The notes under the pieces were generated by a model that saw nothing but the letters and a program-made list of their open reading frames with translations, was not told the DNA's origin and ran no database searches. 64,000 nucleotides of DNA from Bacillus licheniformis DSM 13 = ATCC 14580 (GTDB lineage Bacteria > Bacillota > Bacilli > Bacillales > Bacillaceae), in assembly GCF_000011645.1 (NCBI RefSeq), contig NC_006270.3, forward strand, positions 801,001-865,000, written 5' to 3'. The position numbers were made by a program, and so were the translations under genes. Of this stretch, positions 41,879 through 51,702 are shown piece by piece (positions within the stretch are counted from its first letter, which is position 1; every line of letters begins with the position of its first letter).

Positions 41879-42934
41879 ATGAGCCGTTTTTTCTTTTGGA
41901 TGATGGCTGCGGGTGTTCCACTTTCTGTCGCAGGGAGCCTTCTGCATTGGCCGCAGGTTTTATTGTTCATCATATACTGCCTGACGATCATCGCGCTTGC
42001 AAGCTATATGGGAAGAGCCACCGAAAGCCTTGCGATCATTGCGGGACCGAGGATCGGAGGCCTTTTAAATGCGACGTTCGGAAACGCCGTTGAGCTGATC
42101 ATTTCGATTTTCGCGTTGCGGGAAGGACTGATCGGAATTGTGCTCGCATCGCTGACAGGATCTGTCTTGGGCAACCTTCTCCTGGTCGCCGGGCTTTCGT
42201 TTTTCATCGGGGGCCTGAAATATAAGCGCCAGGAATTCAACGTGTATGATGCGAGACACAATTCAGGTCTGCTCATGTTCGCGGTGATTGTCGCTTTCGT
42301 TATCCCTGAAGTGTTTTCAGCTGAAATGACAGAGCCGAGGAAGCTGTCGATGAGCGTCGGCATCAGCATCATCATGATTTTGCTTTACCTGGCTGCACTT
42401 TATTTCAAGCTTGTCAGCCACCGCGGGGTTTACCAGACGAATCAAAATGAGCAGGAAGAATCGCATGAAGAGCCGGAATGGTCGGGAAAGCGCGCAACAT
42501 TGATCTTATTTTTGGCAACTGTTGCCGTCGCCTACATTTCCGAGCACCTCGTCCATACGTTTGATACGGTGGCCGAACAATTCGGCTGGTCGGAGCTTTT
42601 CATCGGGGTCATCATTGTCGCGATCGTCGGAAACGCGGCAGAGCATGCTTCCGCCGTCATTATGGCCTATAAGGACAAAATGGATGTCGCGGTTGAAATT
42701 GCGATCGGATCAACGCTTCAGATCGCGATGTTTGTCGCCCCTGTTCTTGTCATCAGCTCTTTGTTTTTTCCAACGAGCATGCCGCTCGTCTTTACCTTGC
42801 CGGAGCTGGTCGCCATGGCTTCCGCCGTCCTTTTGATGATCATCATTTCCAACGACGGGGACACGAACTGGTTTGAAGGCGCGACATTGCTGGCCGCTTA
42901 TATCATCATGGGAATCGGTTTTTTCCTTCTTTAA
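41879..42934 (+). CDS. chaA: Ca2+/H+ antiporter ChaA (YfkE)
   Basis: The 351-residue transporter exports calcium in exchange for protons. Both alpha repeats of the CaCA family are visible: GGLLNATFGNAVELIISI and VGNAAEHASAVIMAYK, each with the essential Glu. Eleven membrane segments are expected. The crystal structure of B. subtilis YfkE established this fold. ATG with AGAGGAATG upstream; followed by yfkD. Confidence 0.95.
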   Translation: MSRFFFWMMAAGVPLSVAGSLLHWPQVLLFIIYCLTIIALASYMGRATESLAIIAGPRIGGLLNATFGNAVELIISIFALREGLIGIVLASLTGSVLGNLLLVAGLSFFIGGLKYKRQEFNVYDARHNSGLLMFAVIVAFVIPEVFSAEMTEPRKLSMSVGISIIMILLYLAALYFKLVSHRGVYQTNQNEQEESHEEPEWSGKRATLILFLATVAVAYISEHLVHTFDTVAEQFGWSELFIGVIIVAIVGNAAEHASAVIMAYKDKMDVAVEIAIGSTLQIAMFVAPVLVISSLFFPTSMPLVFTLPELVAMASAVLLMIIISNDGDTNWFEGATLLAAYIIMGIGFFLL

Positions 42935-43000
42935 AAAAATCGGGATAAACAGAGAGCATCCGGAAAACAATAAGGAAAAAGAAACAGAAAGAGTGATAGT

Positions 43001-43792
43001 ATGAAAAAGCTTTTGTGTTTTACGCTGACTGCGTTTTTATCCTTTAGTTTTTTCGCTGTACAGGAAGCTGACGCAGCCAAGCCGATCAAGATTCCAAGCT
43101 CTGTCACGAATATTTCCAAAGAGAACACATACCCTAACGCCTCTCAGGATCAGCCGAGGCTGCAGCCGAGCGAATTAGCCGAAGAGCTGCTGAAAACAAC
43201 CGATATTGCGATTGAAAATCCGCATCTGATTAAAATGCTGAATGAGTCAAGCATTTCCGGCACACCGCTGGCAATCGGCTATCGGGCGACGATTTATTTG
43301 GGCAGATGGGCGCTAGGTTACACCTCGAATGAAACCGTTGCGAACTGGGAATACCGCAAAATCAACACAAACCGCTTTGACAACCGGGGCGGGAAAGCAC
43401 CTGCAGAACTCACGTATTCCCAGGAACAGACGAGCAAAATCAAAGGCGGCTTAACAGCGAAAGTTCCAAAGGCGGAAGATGTCAAAAATATGATGATGCT
43501 CAAAGCCATGGAAAAAACAAAGCTGCCGCTCGCCTTTGAAACAGTGGTCGGCTCCGGTACAAAACGCGATCAGATTTATAAAGTGCAGCCGAAAAAACTG
43601 GGAAATTTACACGCCTATGCACCTGCCGTCAATGAAAAAGGAAAAGTCACCTACGGCGAAGTGTACATCGTATTAAAAGGCAACAAAAGAAAGCTAGTCG
43701 TCAAAAATATCACCTCGCAAGGAATCGGCGCTTGGATTCCTGTACAGGATCACCTGACATTCGGCTTTCAGCTCAGCCATCAGCCGAAATAA
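43001..43792 (+). CDS. yfkD: exported YfkD-family protein
   Basis: The 263-residue protein has a signal peptide (about 1-26, ending EADAAKP) and a soluble domain with conserved-looking stretches YRATIYLGRWALGYTS and GIGAWIPVQDHLTFGFQ. YfkD-like proteins occur in sporulating Bacillus; the function is unknown. It lies 66 bases after chaA, probably in one transcript, and ends with a strong terminator. Confidence 0.88.
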   Translation: MKKLLCFTLTAFLSFSFFAVQEADAAKPIKIPSSVTNISKENTYPNASQDQPRLQPSELAEELLKTTDIAIENPHLIKMLNESSISGTPLAIGYRATIYLGRWALGYTSNETVANWEYRKINTNRFDNRGGKAPAELTYSQEQTSKIKGGLTAKVPKAEDVKNMMMLKAMEKTKLPLAFETVVGSGTKRDQIYKVQPKKLGNLHAYAPAVNEKGKVTYGEVYIVLKGNKRKLVVKNITSQGIGAWIPVQDHLTFGFQLSHQPK

Positions 43793-43821
43793 AAAAGCAA
43801 GCCTTTGCGGCTTGCTTTTTT
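43791..43821. terminator. terminator between yfkD and yfkAB
   Basis: AAAAAAGCAAGCC / GGCTTGCTTTTTT perfect hairpin between convergent genes. Confidence 0.92.
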
Positions 43822-44942
43822 CATACTCTTGCTGTTCTGGAAGTAAAATCAACATCTTGATAATAGCTGTTTTTGACGAGCACATTCGGTCCGAGGCACC
43901 GGACGTGCGGGCAGTGGCAGTTGAGTTCTTTGGCAAGCTCTGTTTTTCTCCACTTCGCGTAGGCGCTTGGCAGGCTGTCTGTCTGAATGTTGCCGAGCGG
44001 CGGAGTATCTCCGAAATCGGTCACGATGATATTGCCGTCAAAAATATTGACGTTCAGGCGCGATCTGCCGTCAGGGTCGTTTCTGACGGTGACGTTTTTC
44101 GCTTCGCGCAGCCGCTGTAAGAGGGCGTGATCTTCAGGATCAGGGCTGCACGCGTAAAACGGCAGAGTGCCGAACAGCATCCACGTATTTTCGTCGCGAA
44201 TGTCAAGAAGGCGGTGGATCGCTTTTCTCATGTCTTTTAAGCTTAAAGATTCAAGTGCGCTTGCAAAGTCGCTCGGATACATCGGATGGACCTCATGGCG
44301 CTGGCATTTCATGTCTTCGACAATTTGCCGGTGAATATGCTCGATATGAGGAAGCGTCCGTTTGTTGAGCATCGTCTCGGCGGAGACCATGACCCCTTCA
44401 TCAACAAGCGTCCGGCTGTTTTCGATCATTTTTTCGAAATAGCGCGCCCGCTGTGCAAACGTCGGCTTTTTATCCATCATAGCGAAGCCGATTTCTGCAA
44501 AGTCTTCGACCGTTCCCCAGTTGTGGGAAATATGAAGCACATCCAGGTAGGGGATGATCAGCTCGTAGCGGCCGATATCGAGCGTCAAGTTTGAGTTGAT
44601 CTGCGTCCGCACGCCGCGTTCATGAGCGTATTTTAATAAAGGAACGACATATTCCTTTACAGATTTTAATGAGAGCATCGGCTCGCCGCCCGTAATGCTT
44701 AAAGAACGAAGGCGGGGAATCTCATCAAGCCGTTTCAACAGAAGGCTGACTGGCAGCGCGTCCGGGTCCTTCGTCTGGAGCGTATACCCGACGGCGCAGT
44801 GCTCGCAGCGCATATTGCAAAGAGTCGTCGTCGTAAATTCAACGTTCGTCAGCTGTATATCTCCAAATTGGTCAACGTCCATGTAGGCTTCCCACGGATC
44901 ATATTCCGGGGTGATCGGACGAGCCTGCATTTTTTCTGTCAT
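43821..44942 (-). CDS. yfkAB: radical SAM / CxCxxxxC-motif protein YfkAB
   Basis: The 373-residue protein carries the radical SAM cluster motif at Cys42-x3-Cys46-x2-Cys49 (TTLCNMRCEHCAVGY), followed by LSITGGEPMLS as the SAM-binding glycine stretch. A C-terminal cysteine set (LNCHCPHVRCLG) matches the CxCxxxxC domain of the YfkAB family. In the B. subtilis reference the gene was first read as two parts, yfkA and yfkB; here it is one intact frame. Start ATG 44942 with AAAGGAG 11 bases upstream. Substrate unknown. Confidence 0.9.
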   Translation of the reverse strand: MTEKMQARPITPEYDPWEAYMDVDQFGDIQLTNVEFTTTTLCNMRCEHCAVGYTLQTKDPDALPVSLLLKRLDEIPRLRSLSITGGEPMLSLKSVKEYVVPLLKYAHERGVRTQINSNLTLDIGRYELIIPYLDVLHISHNWGTVEDFAEIGFAMMDKKPTFAQRARYFEKMIENSRTLVDEGVMVSAETMLNKRTLPHIEHIHRQIVEDMKCQRHEVHPMYPSDFASALESLSLKDMRKAIHRLLDIRDENTWMLFGTLPFYACSPDPEDHALLQRLREAKNVTVRNDPDGRSRLNVNIFDGNIIVTDFGDTPPLGNIQTDSLPSAYAKWRKTELAKELNCHCPHVRCLGPNVLVKNSYYQDVDFTSRTARV

Positions 44943-45085
44943 GACATATCTAACTCCTTTATGATAGGACATACTAATATAGCCCAACTATTCATTTTAG
45001 ACCTGATCCTTGAGGCATGCAAGTCATGGATGATTGAAAAAAGGCCGTTTATAGGCTACGATAAAGGAACAAAAGGAGGAGAATC

Positions 45086-45271
45086 ATGGGTAACGCAGTA
45101 CATGACAAAGAACAGCAAGTCAATTATTTGAAAAACAGATTGGATATGTTTATGTCAGTCATCGATTCTTTAGACCCGGAATCGACCGACCTTGAAGATA
45201 TTGACAGACTGATCAGCATGCTCGACGATTTGGAAGCCAAATACGAGCGCTTTAAAAAAGACTGGAAATAA
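45086..45271 (+). CDS. yfjT: YfjT small coiled-coil-like protein
   Basis: The 61-residue, acidic, helical protein (LDPESTDLEDIDRLISMLDDLEA) matches B. subtilis YfjT in length and position between yfkAB and pdaA. AGGAGGAG precedes ATG. Role unknown. Confidence 0.82.
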   Translation: MGNAVHDKEQQVNYLKNRLDMFMSVIDSLDPESTDLEDIDRLISMLDDLEAKYERFKKDWK

Positions 45272-45300
45272 AACCGCGCATTCTCTGCCGCGGTTTTTTT
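45271..45300 (+). terminator. yfjT terminator
   Basis: AACCGCG / CCGCGGTT stem and T8, beginning at the yfjT stop codon. Confidence 0.85.
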
Positions 45301-45320
45301 TGTTTTCCAAGTGTTGCTTG

Positions 45321-45350
45321 GTATGAAATGCTCAGCCCTTCTGCACAATA
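45321..45350 (+). promoter_or_regulatory. candidate sigma-G promoter of pdaA
   Basis: GTATG (GHATR-type -35) and CACAATA (one mismatch to CATAMTA) are 18 bases apart. This agrees with forespore expression of pdaA known from B. subtilis. Confidence 0.5.
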
Positions 45351-45377
45351 AGAAAAAATAAAACTGGGAGCGAGAAG

Positions 45378-46172
45378 ATGATGAAACGAATCTGTGCCAT
45401 ATGCTGCGGATTCCTGCTGACGCTGGCGTTCAGCGGCAATGCTGAAGCGATTTCCAACAAGGCGATCCATTGGGGTTTTTCAAAAAGCAAAAACCATCAG
45501 CCGGCAGATGCGGGTCAAGAGCTGACCAACCTTTTACAGCAGTACGACGCCTTTTATTTGGGCAACACAAAGGAAAAAACGATCTATCTGACCTTTGATA
45601 ACGGCTATGAAAACGGCTACACCCCTCAGGTGCTCGATGTTCTGAAAAAACAAAACGTCAAAGCGGCCTTTTTTGTGACGGGCCATTTTGTCAAAGATCA
45701 GCCGGAGCTGATCAAGCGAATGGCCGAGGAGGGGCATATCATCGGGAATCATTCATATCACCATCCGGATCTGACGACGAAAACAAGCCGCGTCATTCAA
45801 GAGGAATTGGAATCGGTCGATGAGGAGGTTTACAAAATCACAGGCGAAAAAAACAACCTCTACCTGAGACCGCCTCGGGGCATTTTCAGCGAGCGGGTGC
45901 TCGAAGAAACGAAAAAGCTCGGCTATCAAACGGTATTCTGGTCTGTTGCTTTTGTCGATTGGAAAATCAATGCCCAAAAAGGGTGGCGCTATGCGTACGA
46001 CAATATGATGAAACAGGCTCACCCCGGCGCCATCTATCTGCTTCACACCGTCTCGAGAGACAATGCCGAAGCGCTTGATCAGGCGATCACCGACTTGAAA
46101 AAAGAAGGTTATACATTTAAAAGCCTCGATGACCTGATGTTTGAAAAATCTATGATGCTTGAGACCCTTTGA
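45378..46172 (+). CDS. pdaA: peptidoglycan N-acetylmuramic acid deacetylase PdaA
   Basis: PdaA deacetylates muramic acid in spore cortex, a step to the muramic delta-lactam needed for germination. The 264-residue product has a signal peptide (about 1-26) and a polysaccharide deacetylase domain: LTFDNGYENGYTPQVLD, the zinc-site GHIIGNHSYHHPDLT and LRPPRGIFSE. The TFDNG in place of the common TFDDG is normal for the PdaA branch. Two ATG codons are adjacent (45378 and 45381). Transcribed alone. Confidence 0.95.
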   Translation: MMKRICAICCGFLLTLAFSGNAEAISNKAIHWGFSKSKNHQPADAGQELTNLLQQYDAFYLGNTKEKTIYLTFDNGYENGYTPQVLDVLKKQNVKAAFFVTGHFVKDQPELIKRMAEEGHIIGNHSYHHPDLTTKTSRVIQEELESVDEEVYKITGEKNNLYLRPPRGIFSERVLEETKKLGYQTVFWSVAFVDWKINAQKGWRYAYDNMMKQAHPGAIYLLHTVSRDNAEALDQAITDLKKEGYTFKSLDDLMFEKSMMLETL

Positions 46173-46182
46173 AAGAACAATG

Positions 46183-46210
46183 CCCCGGCCGCTTTGCCGG
46201 GGTTTTGCTT
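46183..46210 (+). terminator. pdaA terminator
   Basis: CCCCGGC / GCCGGGG stem followed by TTTTGCTTT. Confidence 0.85.
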
Positions 46211-46257
46211 TGGCTGAAAAAATTGATGCTTCAGGCTCTTTTTATTTCCCCTAGTCA

Positions 46258-46269
46258 ATTCTATAGAAT
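46258..46269. promoter_or_regulatory. palindrome upstream of gldA
   Basis: ATTCTATAGAAT is a perfect 12-bp palindrome 80 bases before the gldA start in AT-rich DNA. It could be an operator; no regulator is encoded next to it. Confidence 0.3.
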
Positions 46270-46348
46270 AAAAATCCATTTTATATACATATATTACTAG
46301 ATTTAAAAAGAAAATAGGTATATCATTGATAGTGAAGGGGGAATTACC

Positions 46349-47452
46349 ATGTCAAAATCAGTAAAATCAGTCACATCACCTAAAAAATTTATTACAGGAA
46401 AACGACTGCTGGAGAACTTGAACGACTACATTGAAGATTTTGGCGACAACGCATATATCATTTGCGATGAATTCATTTTGGAACGCGCTCAAAAAGAAGC
46501 GGGGAATTCGATTCAGAAAGCCGGCAATCAAGCCGTTTTTGAAAAATTCAATTACGAATGCACACAGGAAGAAATCGATCGCAACCGGGAGCTTGCACGC
46601 AATGCAGGCGCTAATATCATCGTTGGGATCGGAGGCGGTAAAACGCTTGATACCGCAAAAGCCACCGCTTATTACGAGAAGCTGCCGGTTGTGATTTTCC
46701 CGACAATTGCTTCTACGGATGCTCCATGTACGGCCCTTGCCGTCATTTATAAACACGACGGATCGTTTGACCGCTATCTGTTTTTGCCGACGAACCCAGA
46801 TGTCGTTCTTGCGGACTCTGAGATTTTGGCATCCGCGCCGCCGCGCTTTTTCGCAGCCGGTATCGGTGACGCCTTGGCGACGTATTTTGAAGCGCGTGCC
46901 TGCTTTAAAGCAAACGGCGATAACCTCGTGCTGATGAAGCCTTCAACAACTGGATTGGGACTTGCCCGTCTTTGCTATGATACGCTGTTGGAAAACGGTG
47001 TGAAAGCGATGCAGGCGGTTAAGCACGGCGTTTCCACACGAGCGGTCGAAGATACAATCGAGGCGACCATCTATTTAAGCGGCGTCGGTGCCGAATCAGG
47101 CGGTCTTGCCGCCGCACACGCGATCCACAACGGAATGACAGCCGTTCCTTCTCTGCACAGGGCTCAGCACGGCGAAAAAGTCACGTTCGGCCTTTTGGCG
47201 CAGCTTGTTCTTGAAAACGCGCCGGCCGAAGAATTGGAGACCGTTATTGACTTTATCAAAGGCGTCGGTCTTCCGTTGACATTAAAAGACCTCGGAGTCG
47301 ACGAATTTGTCGAAGAAGAATGGCGCCAAGTCGCTCAAAGCGCTTGCGCGGAAGGCGACACAATGGGCAACATGCCGTTCCCAGTCACCCCTGACGACGT
47401 CTACAATGCGATCGTCGCCGCCAACGCGATTGCAGAATCTTATCACGATTAA
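46349..47452 (+). CDS. gldA: glycerol dehydrogenase GldA
   Basis: The 367-residue iron-type alcohol dehydrogenase oxidises glycerol to dihydroxyacetone with NAD+. NAD-binding IIVGIGGGKTLDTAK and IASTDAPCTALAV are present, and the zinc ligands are in GIGDALATYFEA (Asp), AHAIHNGMT (His) and RAQHGEKV (His). Length is normal. ATG with GAAGGGGGA upstream. It is transcribed alone, with a weak hairpin after it. No glycerol kinase or dihydroxyacetone kinase lies nearby. Confidence 0.93.
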   Translation: MSKSVKSVTSPKKFITGKRLLENLNDYIEDFGDNAYIICDEFILERAQKEAGNSIQKAGNQAVFEKFNYECTQEEIDRNRELARNAGANIIVGIGGGKTLDTAKATAYYEKLPVVIFPTIASTDAPCTALAVIYKHDGSFDRYLFLPTNPDVVLADSEILASAPPRFFAAGIGDALATYFEARACFKANGDNLVLMKPSTTGLGLARLCYDTLLENGVKAMQAVKHGVSTRAVEDTIEATIYLSGVGAESGGLAAAHAIHNGMTAVPSLHRAQHGEKVTFGLLAQLVLENAPAEELETVIDFIKGVGLPLTLKDLGVDEFVEEEWRQVAQSACAEGDTMGNMPFPVTPDDVYNAIVAANAIAESYHD

Positions 47453-47458
47453 TAGACG

Positions 47459-47488
47459 AAAAGCCGTTTCCGTGAAGGAGCGGCTTTC
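47459..47488 (+). terminator. weak gldA terminator
   Basis: AAAGCCG pairs with CGGCTTT over a 14-base loop; the T-run is short. Confidence 0.4.
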
Positions 47489-47636
47489 TGCTTTGGGTTA
47501 GTATATTAGTTTGTGAATCGGCGGTCTGTCCGTGCTTTTGAATATGAATTGTGTGGTACGTTTCCCAGAGTAAAATTATGAATTTCTTTTATAGCAGTTT
47601 CCCAAAAACGAGCTGTTTGACTCGTGTGACAGCCGT

Positions 47637-48233
47637 TCATTTCACCACTTTAATCTTCAACCTCGGCTCTTCTTCAATTCCGGATGCAAATGCATCCTCA
47701 TTTCCCGGAGCCGTAAAGGTGACGCTGTACGTTTCCTGTGAATGCGGCGACAGTTCCAGCTCTTCCGGCTGAAAGTCAAATTCATTTATTATATCAGGGG
47801 TGAGCTGGACGCGTGCGGTCTTTTTCCCGTAGTTGTTGACTTTCACCTCACAGTCCATGCTTCCTGCTTCCATATCGCCCTGATAGCTGCAAGCGCTTCC
47901 CCTTTTCATATATTCCACGGCGCTATCGCCTTGTGCATTCCATTTTTGAAAGAACATCAGCTGTTCTGTGACCAGCGGGTAAAATACTGAAATACCGATG
48001 ATAAACAAAAACAGCTTAAAGCGGATCCACGGTACTCCATAATAATGGCGCCACGCCATAATGAAGCCGGCGATGATCATAAACATGCAGATCAGAACCA
48101 CTAAATTCCGGATGGGCAGTTTTAAAAAGCCCGAAAGCGCGTCTGCTACAGACGCGCCTTGATGATTCTCGGCGCTGATCAACAGGCCGATAACAATCAT
48201 GATGATGCCGGCAAGCCCTGTATGTACCTTCAT
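47637..48233 (-). CDS. membrane protein of unknown function, 198 aa
   Basis: Three membrane segments in the first half (about 5-20, 42-60 and 74-92) are followed by an extracytoplasmic domain of about 100 residues with beta-like pattern and two cysteines (GSACSYQG, GSMDCEVKV) that could form a disulfide. The C-terminal part (LELSPHSQETYSVTFTAPG) reads like an immunoglobulin-like fold of the type that packs against membrane assemblies. I do not recognise a family. GGAGGGAAAG precedes ATG. It follows corA in the same direction after 57 bases. Confidence 0.7.
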   Translation of the reverse strand: MKVHTGLAGIIMIVIGLLISAENHQGASVADALSGFLKLPIRNLVVLICMFMIIAGFIMAWRHYYGVPWIRFKLFLFIIGISVFYPLVTEQLMFFQKWNAQGDSAVEYMKRGSACSYQGDMEAGSMDCEVKVNNYGKKTARVQLTPDIINEFDFQPEELELSPHSQETYSVTFTAPGNEDAFASGIEEEPRLKIKVVK

Positions 48234-48290
48234 TTCTTTCCCTCCTCAGTTGTAGAAATAGTCGAACAGAGAGGAAAAAGGTTTCCGGTT

Positions 48291-49250
48291 TTACTTGAAA
48301 ATGTCAAACCATCCTTTATGCCGGAACCAGAAGATCATGCCGGCGACAACGGCTGCCATTATTCCGAGGATGAAAAAATAGCCGTAGCGCCAATGCAGTT
48401 CAGGCATGTTGTCAAAGTTCATGCCGTACACTCCGGCAATGAAGGTGAGCGGAATAAAAATCGTTGAGACGATCGTCAGCGTCATCATAATGGCGTTCAT
48501 CCGGTTGGAGTTGAGCGTCTGGTAGCTGTCCCTCAAATCGGCTGTCATGTCACGGTTGTTTTCGACGATTTCGGCCAGCTTCAAGAGATGGTCGTAAATG
48601 TCGCTGTAATACGCTTTTCGTTCGCGGTTTTCTTTTGAAATTTCAATGTTTAAAATCCGGTAAAGCAAATCCCGCATCGGAATGATTGTTTTCCTCAGCT
48701 TTAAAAGGTCGCCACGGATATCAAACACCTCGTTCATCAGCGTTCCATACGTTTTCCTGCTGTCGCTTTCGGCAATTTCATTGAGGCGGTCTTCTATTTT
48801 GTAAAGAATCGGGAAATATTCGTCCACAAGCGTATCCATGACCATATAGGCGATGTGGCCCGGTCCGTTTTTCCACAACTCGCTGTTTTCCGAAAGCTGT
48901 CTTCTTACTTTTTCAATGCCGTCTGAGTGATGAAAATGAAATGTAACGATGAAATCCTTTCCAACGAATAAATCAACTTCTTCAGACGCCAAAGTCTTTT
49001 GATTCAACGCATGTATGACGAAAAAAAGATAATCTTCGTATTGATCGAGCTTGGGACGCTGCAAGCGATGTACGCAGTCTTCGACCGATAAAGGGTGAAA
49101 GTGAAAATGGCTTTTGAGCAAGGAGACTTCTTCTTCCGAAGGCTGATCGAAATCGGTCCAAAACCACTCAATATCTTGATCTGTCAGCCTTTCTGCTTTG
49201 TTGTCGGATAAAAGCCGTCCGTCCTTTGTCATCGCAAAATGTTTAATCAT
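48291..49250 (-). CDS. corA: CorA-family magnesium/cobalt channel YfjQ
   Basis: The 319-residue protein has a long cytoplasmic N-terminal domain with coiled coil and two C-terminal membrane helices; the selectivity motif YGMNF and the following NMPELHWRYGY loop are intact. It transports Mg2+ (or Co2+/Ni2+) down the electrochemical gradient as a pentamer. ATG with GGAGGGGTATCG upstream. Divergent from yfjP as in B. subtilis. Confidence 0.94.
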   Translation of the reverse strand: MIKHFAMTKDGRLLSDNKAERLTDQDIEWFWTDFDQPSEEEVSLLKSHFHFHPLSVEDCVHRLQRPKLDQYEDYLFFVIHALNQKTLASEEVDLFVGKDFIVTFHFHHSDGIEKVRRQLSENSELWKNGPGHIAYMVMDTLVDEYFPILYKIEDRLNEIAESDSRKTYGTLMNEVFDIRGDLLKLRKTIIPMRDLLYRILNIEISKENRERKAYYSDIYDHLLKLAEIVENNRDMTADLRDSYQTLNSNRMNAIMMTLTIVSTIFIPLTFIAGVYGMNFDNMPELHWRYGYFFILGIMAAVVAGMIFWFRHKGWFDIFK

Positions 49251-49383
49251 CGATACCCCTCCGCTTACATAGGATGCTGCGCTGTGCTGTGATTCATTCG
49301 ATGAAAAATAAAATGTTGTTCTTTTTTAAGAGAATTTGAAACATGGTATACTGTGGACAAAGAAGAAAAAGGGATGGGAAGCG

Positions 49384-50247
49384 ATGTGGAAGGAAACTGT
49401 AAGCGTAACACCGCCTTATCATTTTGACCGCGTGTTGGACAGGCTTTCGCTTGATCCGCTCAATGCGGTCAACCTCGACAAAAGGGAGGTCAAGCTGCCG
49501 CTCCGCAATCAAAACAAAGAGCCTCGGGTTGTCGCTGTGCAGGCGACGGGAACTGCTGAAGCCCCGGCGTTTGCCGTCAGCGGAATAGACGATCGAGATG
49601 ACATGATAAAAGAAGTGAAACGGATCTTCAGATGGGAAGAAAGTCTTCAGCCTGTACTGGATCACTTTTCACAATCAAGCCTATCATCGATTTTTGAGGA
49701 GCATGCCGGAACGCCGCTGGTGCTCGATTTTCATTTGTATCATTGCCTGATGAAATGCATTATCCACCAGCAGCTGAACCTGTCTTTTGCTTATACGCTC
49801 ACGGAGCGGTTCGTTCACACTTTTGGAGAGCAAAAGGACGGGGTCTGGTTTTATCCGCTTCCCGAAACGATTGCACAGCTTGACTACAACGATCTGCGCG
49901 AACTTCAATTCAGCATGCGAAAGGCTGAATATGTCATCGATACATCAAGGATGATCGCAGACGGCCGTTTAGATCTTGATGAGCTTGATCAATTATCAGA
50001 TGAAGATATTATGGAAAAGCTGGTGAAAATCAGAGGAATCGGCCCGTGGACCGTCCAAAACGTTCTGCTGTTCGGACTCGGCCGTCCCAATCTGTTTCCG
50101 GCAGCCGATATCGGCATCCAAAATGCCATCAAACGCCATTTTGGCTTAAACGATAAACCGACAAAAGAACAAATGCTTGAAATGAGCAAAGAATGGCACC
50201 CTTATTTAAGCTATGCTTCCTTGTATTTATGGAGGAGCATCGAGTAG
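49384..50247 (+). CDS. yfjP: DNA-3-methyladenine glycosylase (AlkA-like), YfjP
   Basis: The 287-residue base-excision repair enzyme has the HhH motif [19 protein letters not shown] with the catalytic Asp downstream in [29 protein letters not shown] is the conserved helix before it. ATG 49384 is taken because it gives the B. subtilis length; 16 additional codons upstream lack a good ribosome site. It overlaps or nearly touches yfjO. Confidence 0.92.
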   Translation: MWKETVSVTPPYHFDRVLDRLSLDPLNAVNLDKREVKLPLRNQNKEPRVVAVQATGTAEAPAFAVSGIDDRDDMIKEVKRIFRWEESLQPVLDHFSQSSLSSIFEEHAGTPLVLDFHLYHCLMKCIIHQQLNLSFAYTLTERFVHTFGEQKDGVWFYPLPETIAQLDYNDLRELQFSMRKAEYVIDTSRMIADGRLDLDELDQLSDEDIMEKLVKIRGIGPWTVQNVLLFGLGRPNLFPAADIGIQNAIKRHFGLNDKPTKEQMLEMSKEWHPYLSYASLYLWRSIE

Positions 50248-50249
50248 AA

Positions 50250-51656
50250 ATGGAGAGAACACCAGTGAAACGTGACAAAAAAGGATCATCAGCAGAATTA
50301 AAAGTCGGACAGCAATTTCCGCTGACGATCAAGCGCCTCGGCATCAATGGCGAAGGCGTCGGCTACTTCAAGAAAAAAGTCGTCTTCGTCCCCGGCGCGC
50401 TGCCGGGAGAAGAAGTCGTCGTCGAGGCGACAAAGGTTCATCCGAAATTTTCCGAAGGGCGGGTCAAAAAGGTGCGCAAACGTTCAGAGCACCGCGTCAA
50501 GCCGCCCTGCATCATCTATGAGCAATGCGGGGGCTGCCAGCTCCAGCATCTGGCTTATGAAGAGCAGCTGAAAGGAAAACGGGACATCGTCATTCAATCG
50601 CTCGAACGGCACACCCGTTTTGACATCGGCAAAATGGACATCAGGCCGACGATCGGCATGGAAAACCCGTGGCACTATCGGAATAAAAGCCAGTTTCAGC
50701 TCGGGCTTTCGAAAAACGGAAAGATGGTGGCCGGGCTGTACGGCCTTGACTCGCACCGTCTTGTCCCGATTACGGAATGCATTGTTCAGCATCCGGCGAC
50801 GAACAAAACGACGCAAACCGTCAAGCAGGTTCTTGAAGACTTCGGCATTTCCGTCTACAACGAACGGAAGCGCACGGGCGATGTCCGCACGATCGTGACG
50901 AGGGTCGGCTTCGAGACGGGGGAAGTGCAGGTTGTCCTTGTCACGTCAAAAGAAGACCTGCCGCGCAAGGAGCTCATTGCAGAAGAAATCAAGAAGCGTC
51001 TGCCTGAAGTGACATCTGTGATTCAAAACGTCAACAAAGCCAAAACATCGGTTGTCTTCGGCGATGATACAAGGCTCTTAGCCGGCAATATGGTCATTCA
51101 GGAATTTCTCGGAGAGGTTTCATTTGAGCTGAGCGCCCGCGCTTTTTTTCAGCTCAATCCGATCCAGACAGTCAAGCTGTATGACGAAGTGAAAAAAGCG
51201 GCAAAACTGACCGGGCGCGAAAAAGTCGTCGACGCATATTGCGGCGTCGGCACGATCGGAATGTGGATCGCCGACGGGGCAAAAGAAATCCGCGGCATGG
51301 ACGTCATCAAAGAATCGATTGATGACGCCAACCAAAACGCCAAAAAGCACGGAATCGAAAATGCGCGCTATGTAACAGGAACGGCCGAGCACTGGCTGCC
51401 GAAATGGACAAAAGAAGGCTTCAGGCCCGACGTCGTCATCGTCGATCCGCCAAGAACAGGCTGTGACCGCACGTTCCTTGATACGATCAGGCAGGTTAAG
51501 CCGAAGCGGTTCGTTTATGTCTCATGCAATCCGTCAACACTTGCGAAAGATTTGCAGTACTTGGCGAAGGATTACCATGTAGAATACATTCAGCCTGTCG
51601 ATATGTTTCCGCAGACGGCGCACGTCGAATCGGTCGTATCGCTGAAGCTGAAATAA
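50250..51656 (+). CDS. yfjO: TRAM-domain RNA (uracil-C5) methyltransferase YfjO
   Basis: The 468-residue SAM-dependent enzyme belongs to the RlmD/RumA family. It has an N-terminal TRAM domain ([18 protein letters not shown]), the iron-sulfur cysteines in [18 protein letters not shown] motif [14 protein letters not shown] and the catalytic cysteine in [14 protein letters not shown]. subtilis has this gene as a paralogue of RlmCD (YefA); target RNA not established. Start uncertain: ATG 50250 has GGAGGAG 12 bases away, GTG 50265 has GGAGAG at better spacing. Followed by a terminator. Confidence 0.9.
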   Translation: MERTPVKRDKKGSSAELKVGQQFPLTIKRLGINGEGVGYFKKKVVFVPGALPGEEVVVEATKVHPKFSEGRVKKVRKRSEHRVKPPCIIYEQCGGCQLQHLAYEEQLKGKRDIVIQSLERHTRFDIGKMDIRPTIGMENPWHYRNKSQFQLGLSKNGKMVAGLYGLDSHRLVPITECIVQHPATNKTTQTVKQVLEDFGISVYNERKRTGDVRTIVTRVGFETGEVQVVLVTSKEDLPRKELIAEEIKKRLPEVTSVIQNVNKAKTSVVFGDDTRLLAGNMVIQEFLGEVSFELSARAFFQLNPIQTVKLYDEVKKAAKLTGREKVVDAYCGVGTIGMWIADGAKEIRGMDVIKESIDDANQNAKKHGIENARYVTGTAEHWLPKWTKEGFRPDVVIVDPPRTGCDRTFLDTIRQVKPKRFVYVSCNPSTLAKDLQYLAKDYHVEYIQPVDMFPQTAHVESVVSLKLK

Positions 51657-51680
51657 AACGCCTTTTTAAAGGCGTTTTTT
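51657..51680 (+). terminator. yfjO terminator
   Basis: AACGCC / GGCGTT stem with T6. Confidence 0.8.
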
Positions 51681-51702
51681 AGCGGAAACAAAAGGGGGAT
51701 AC

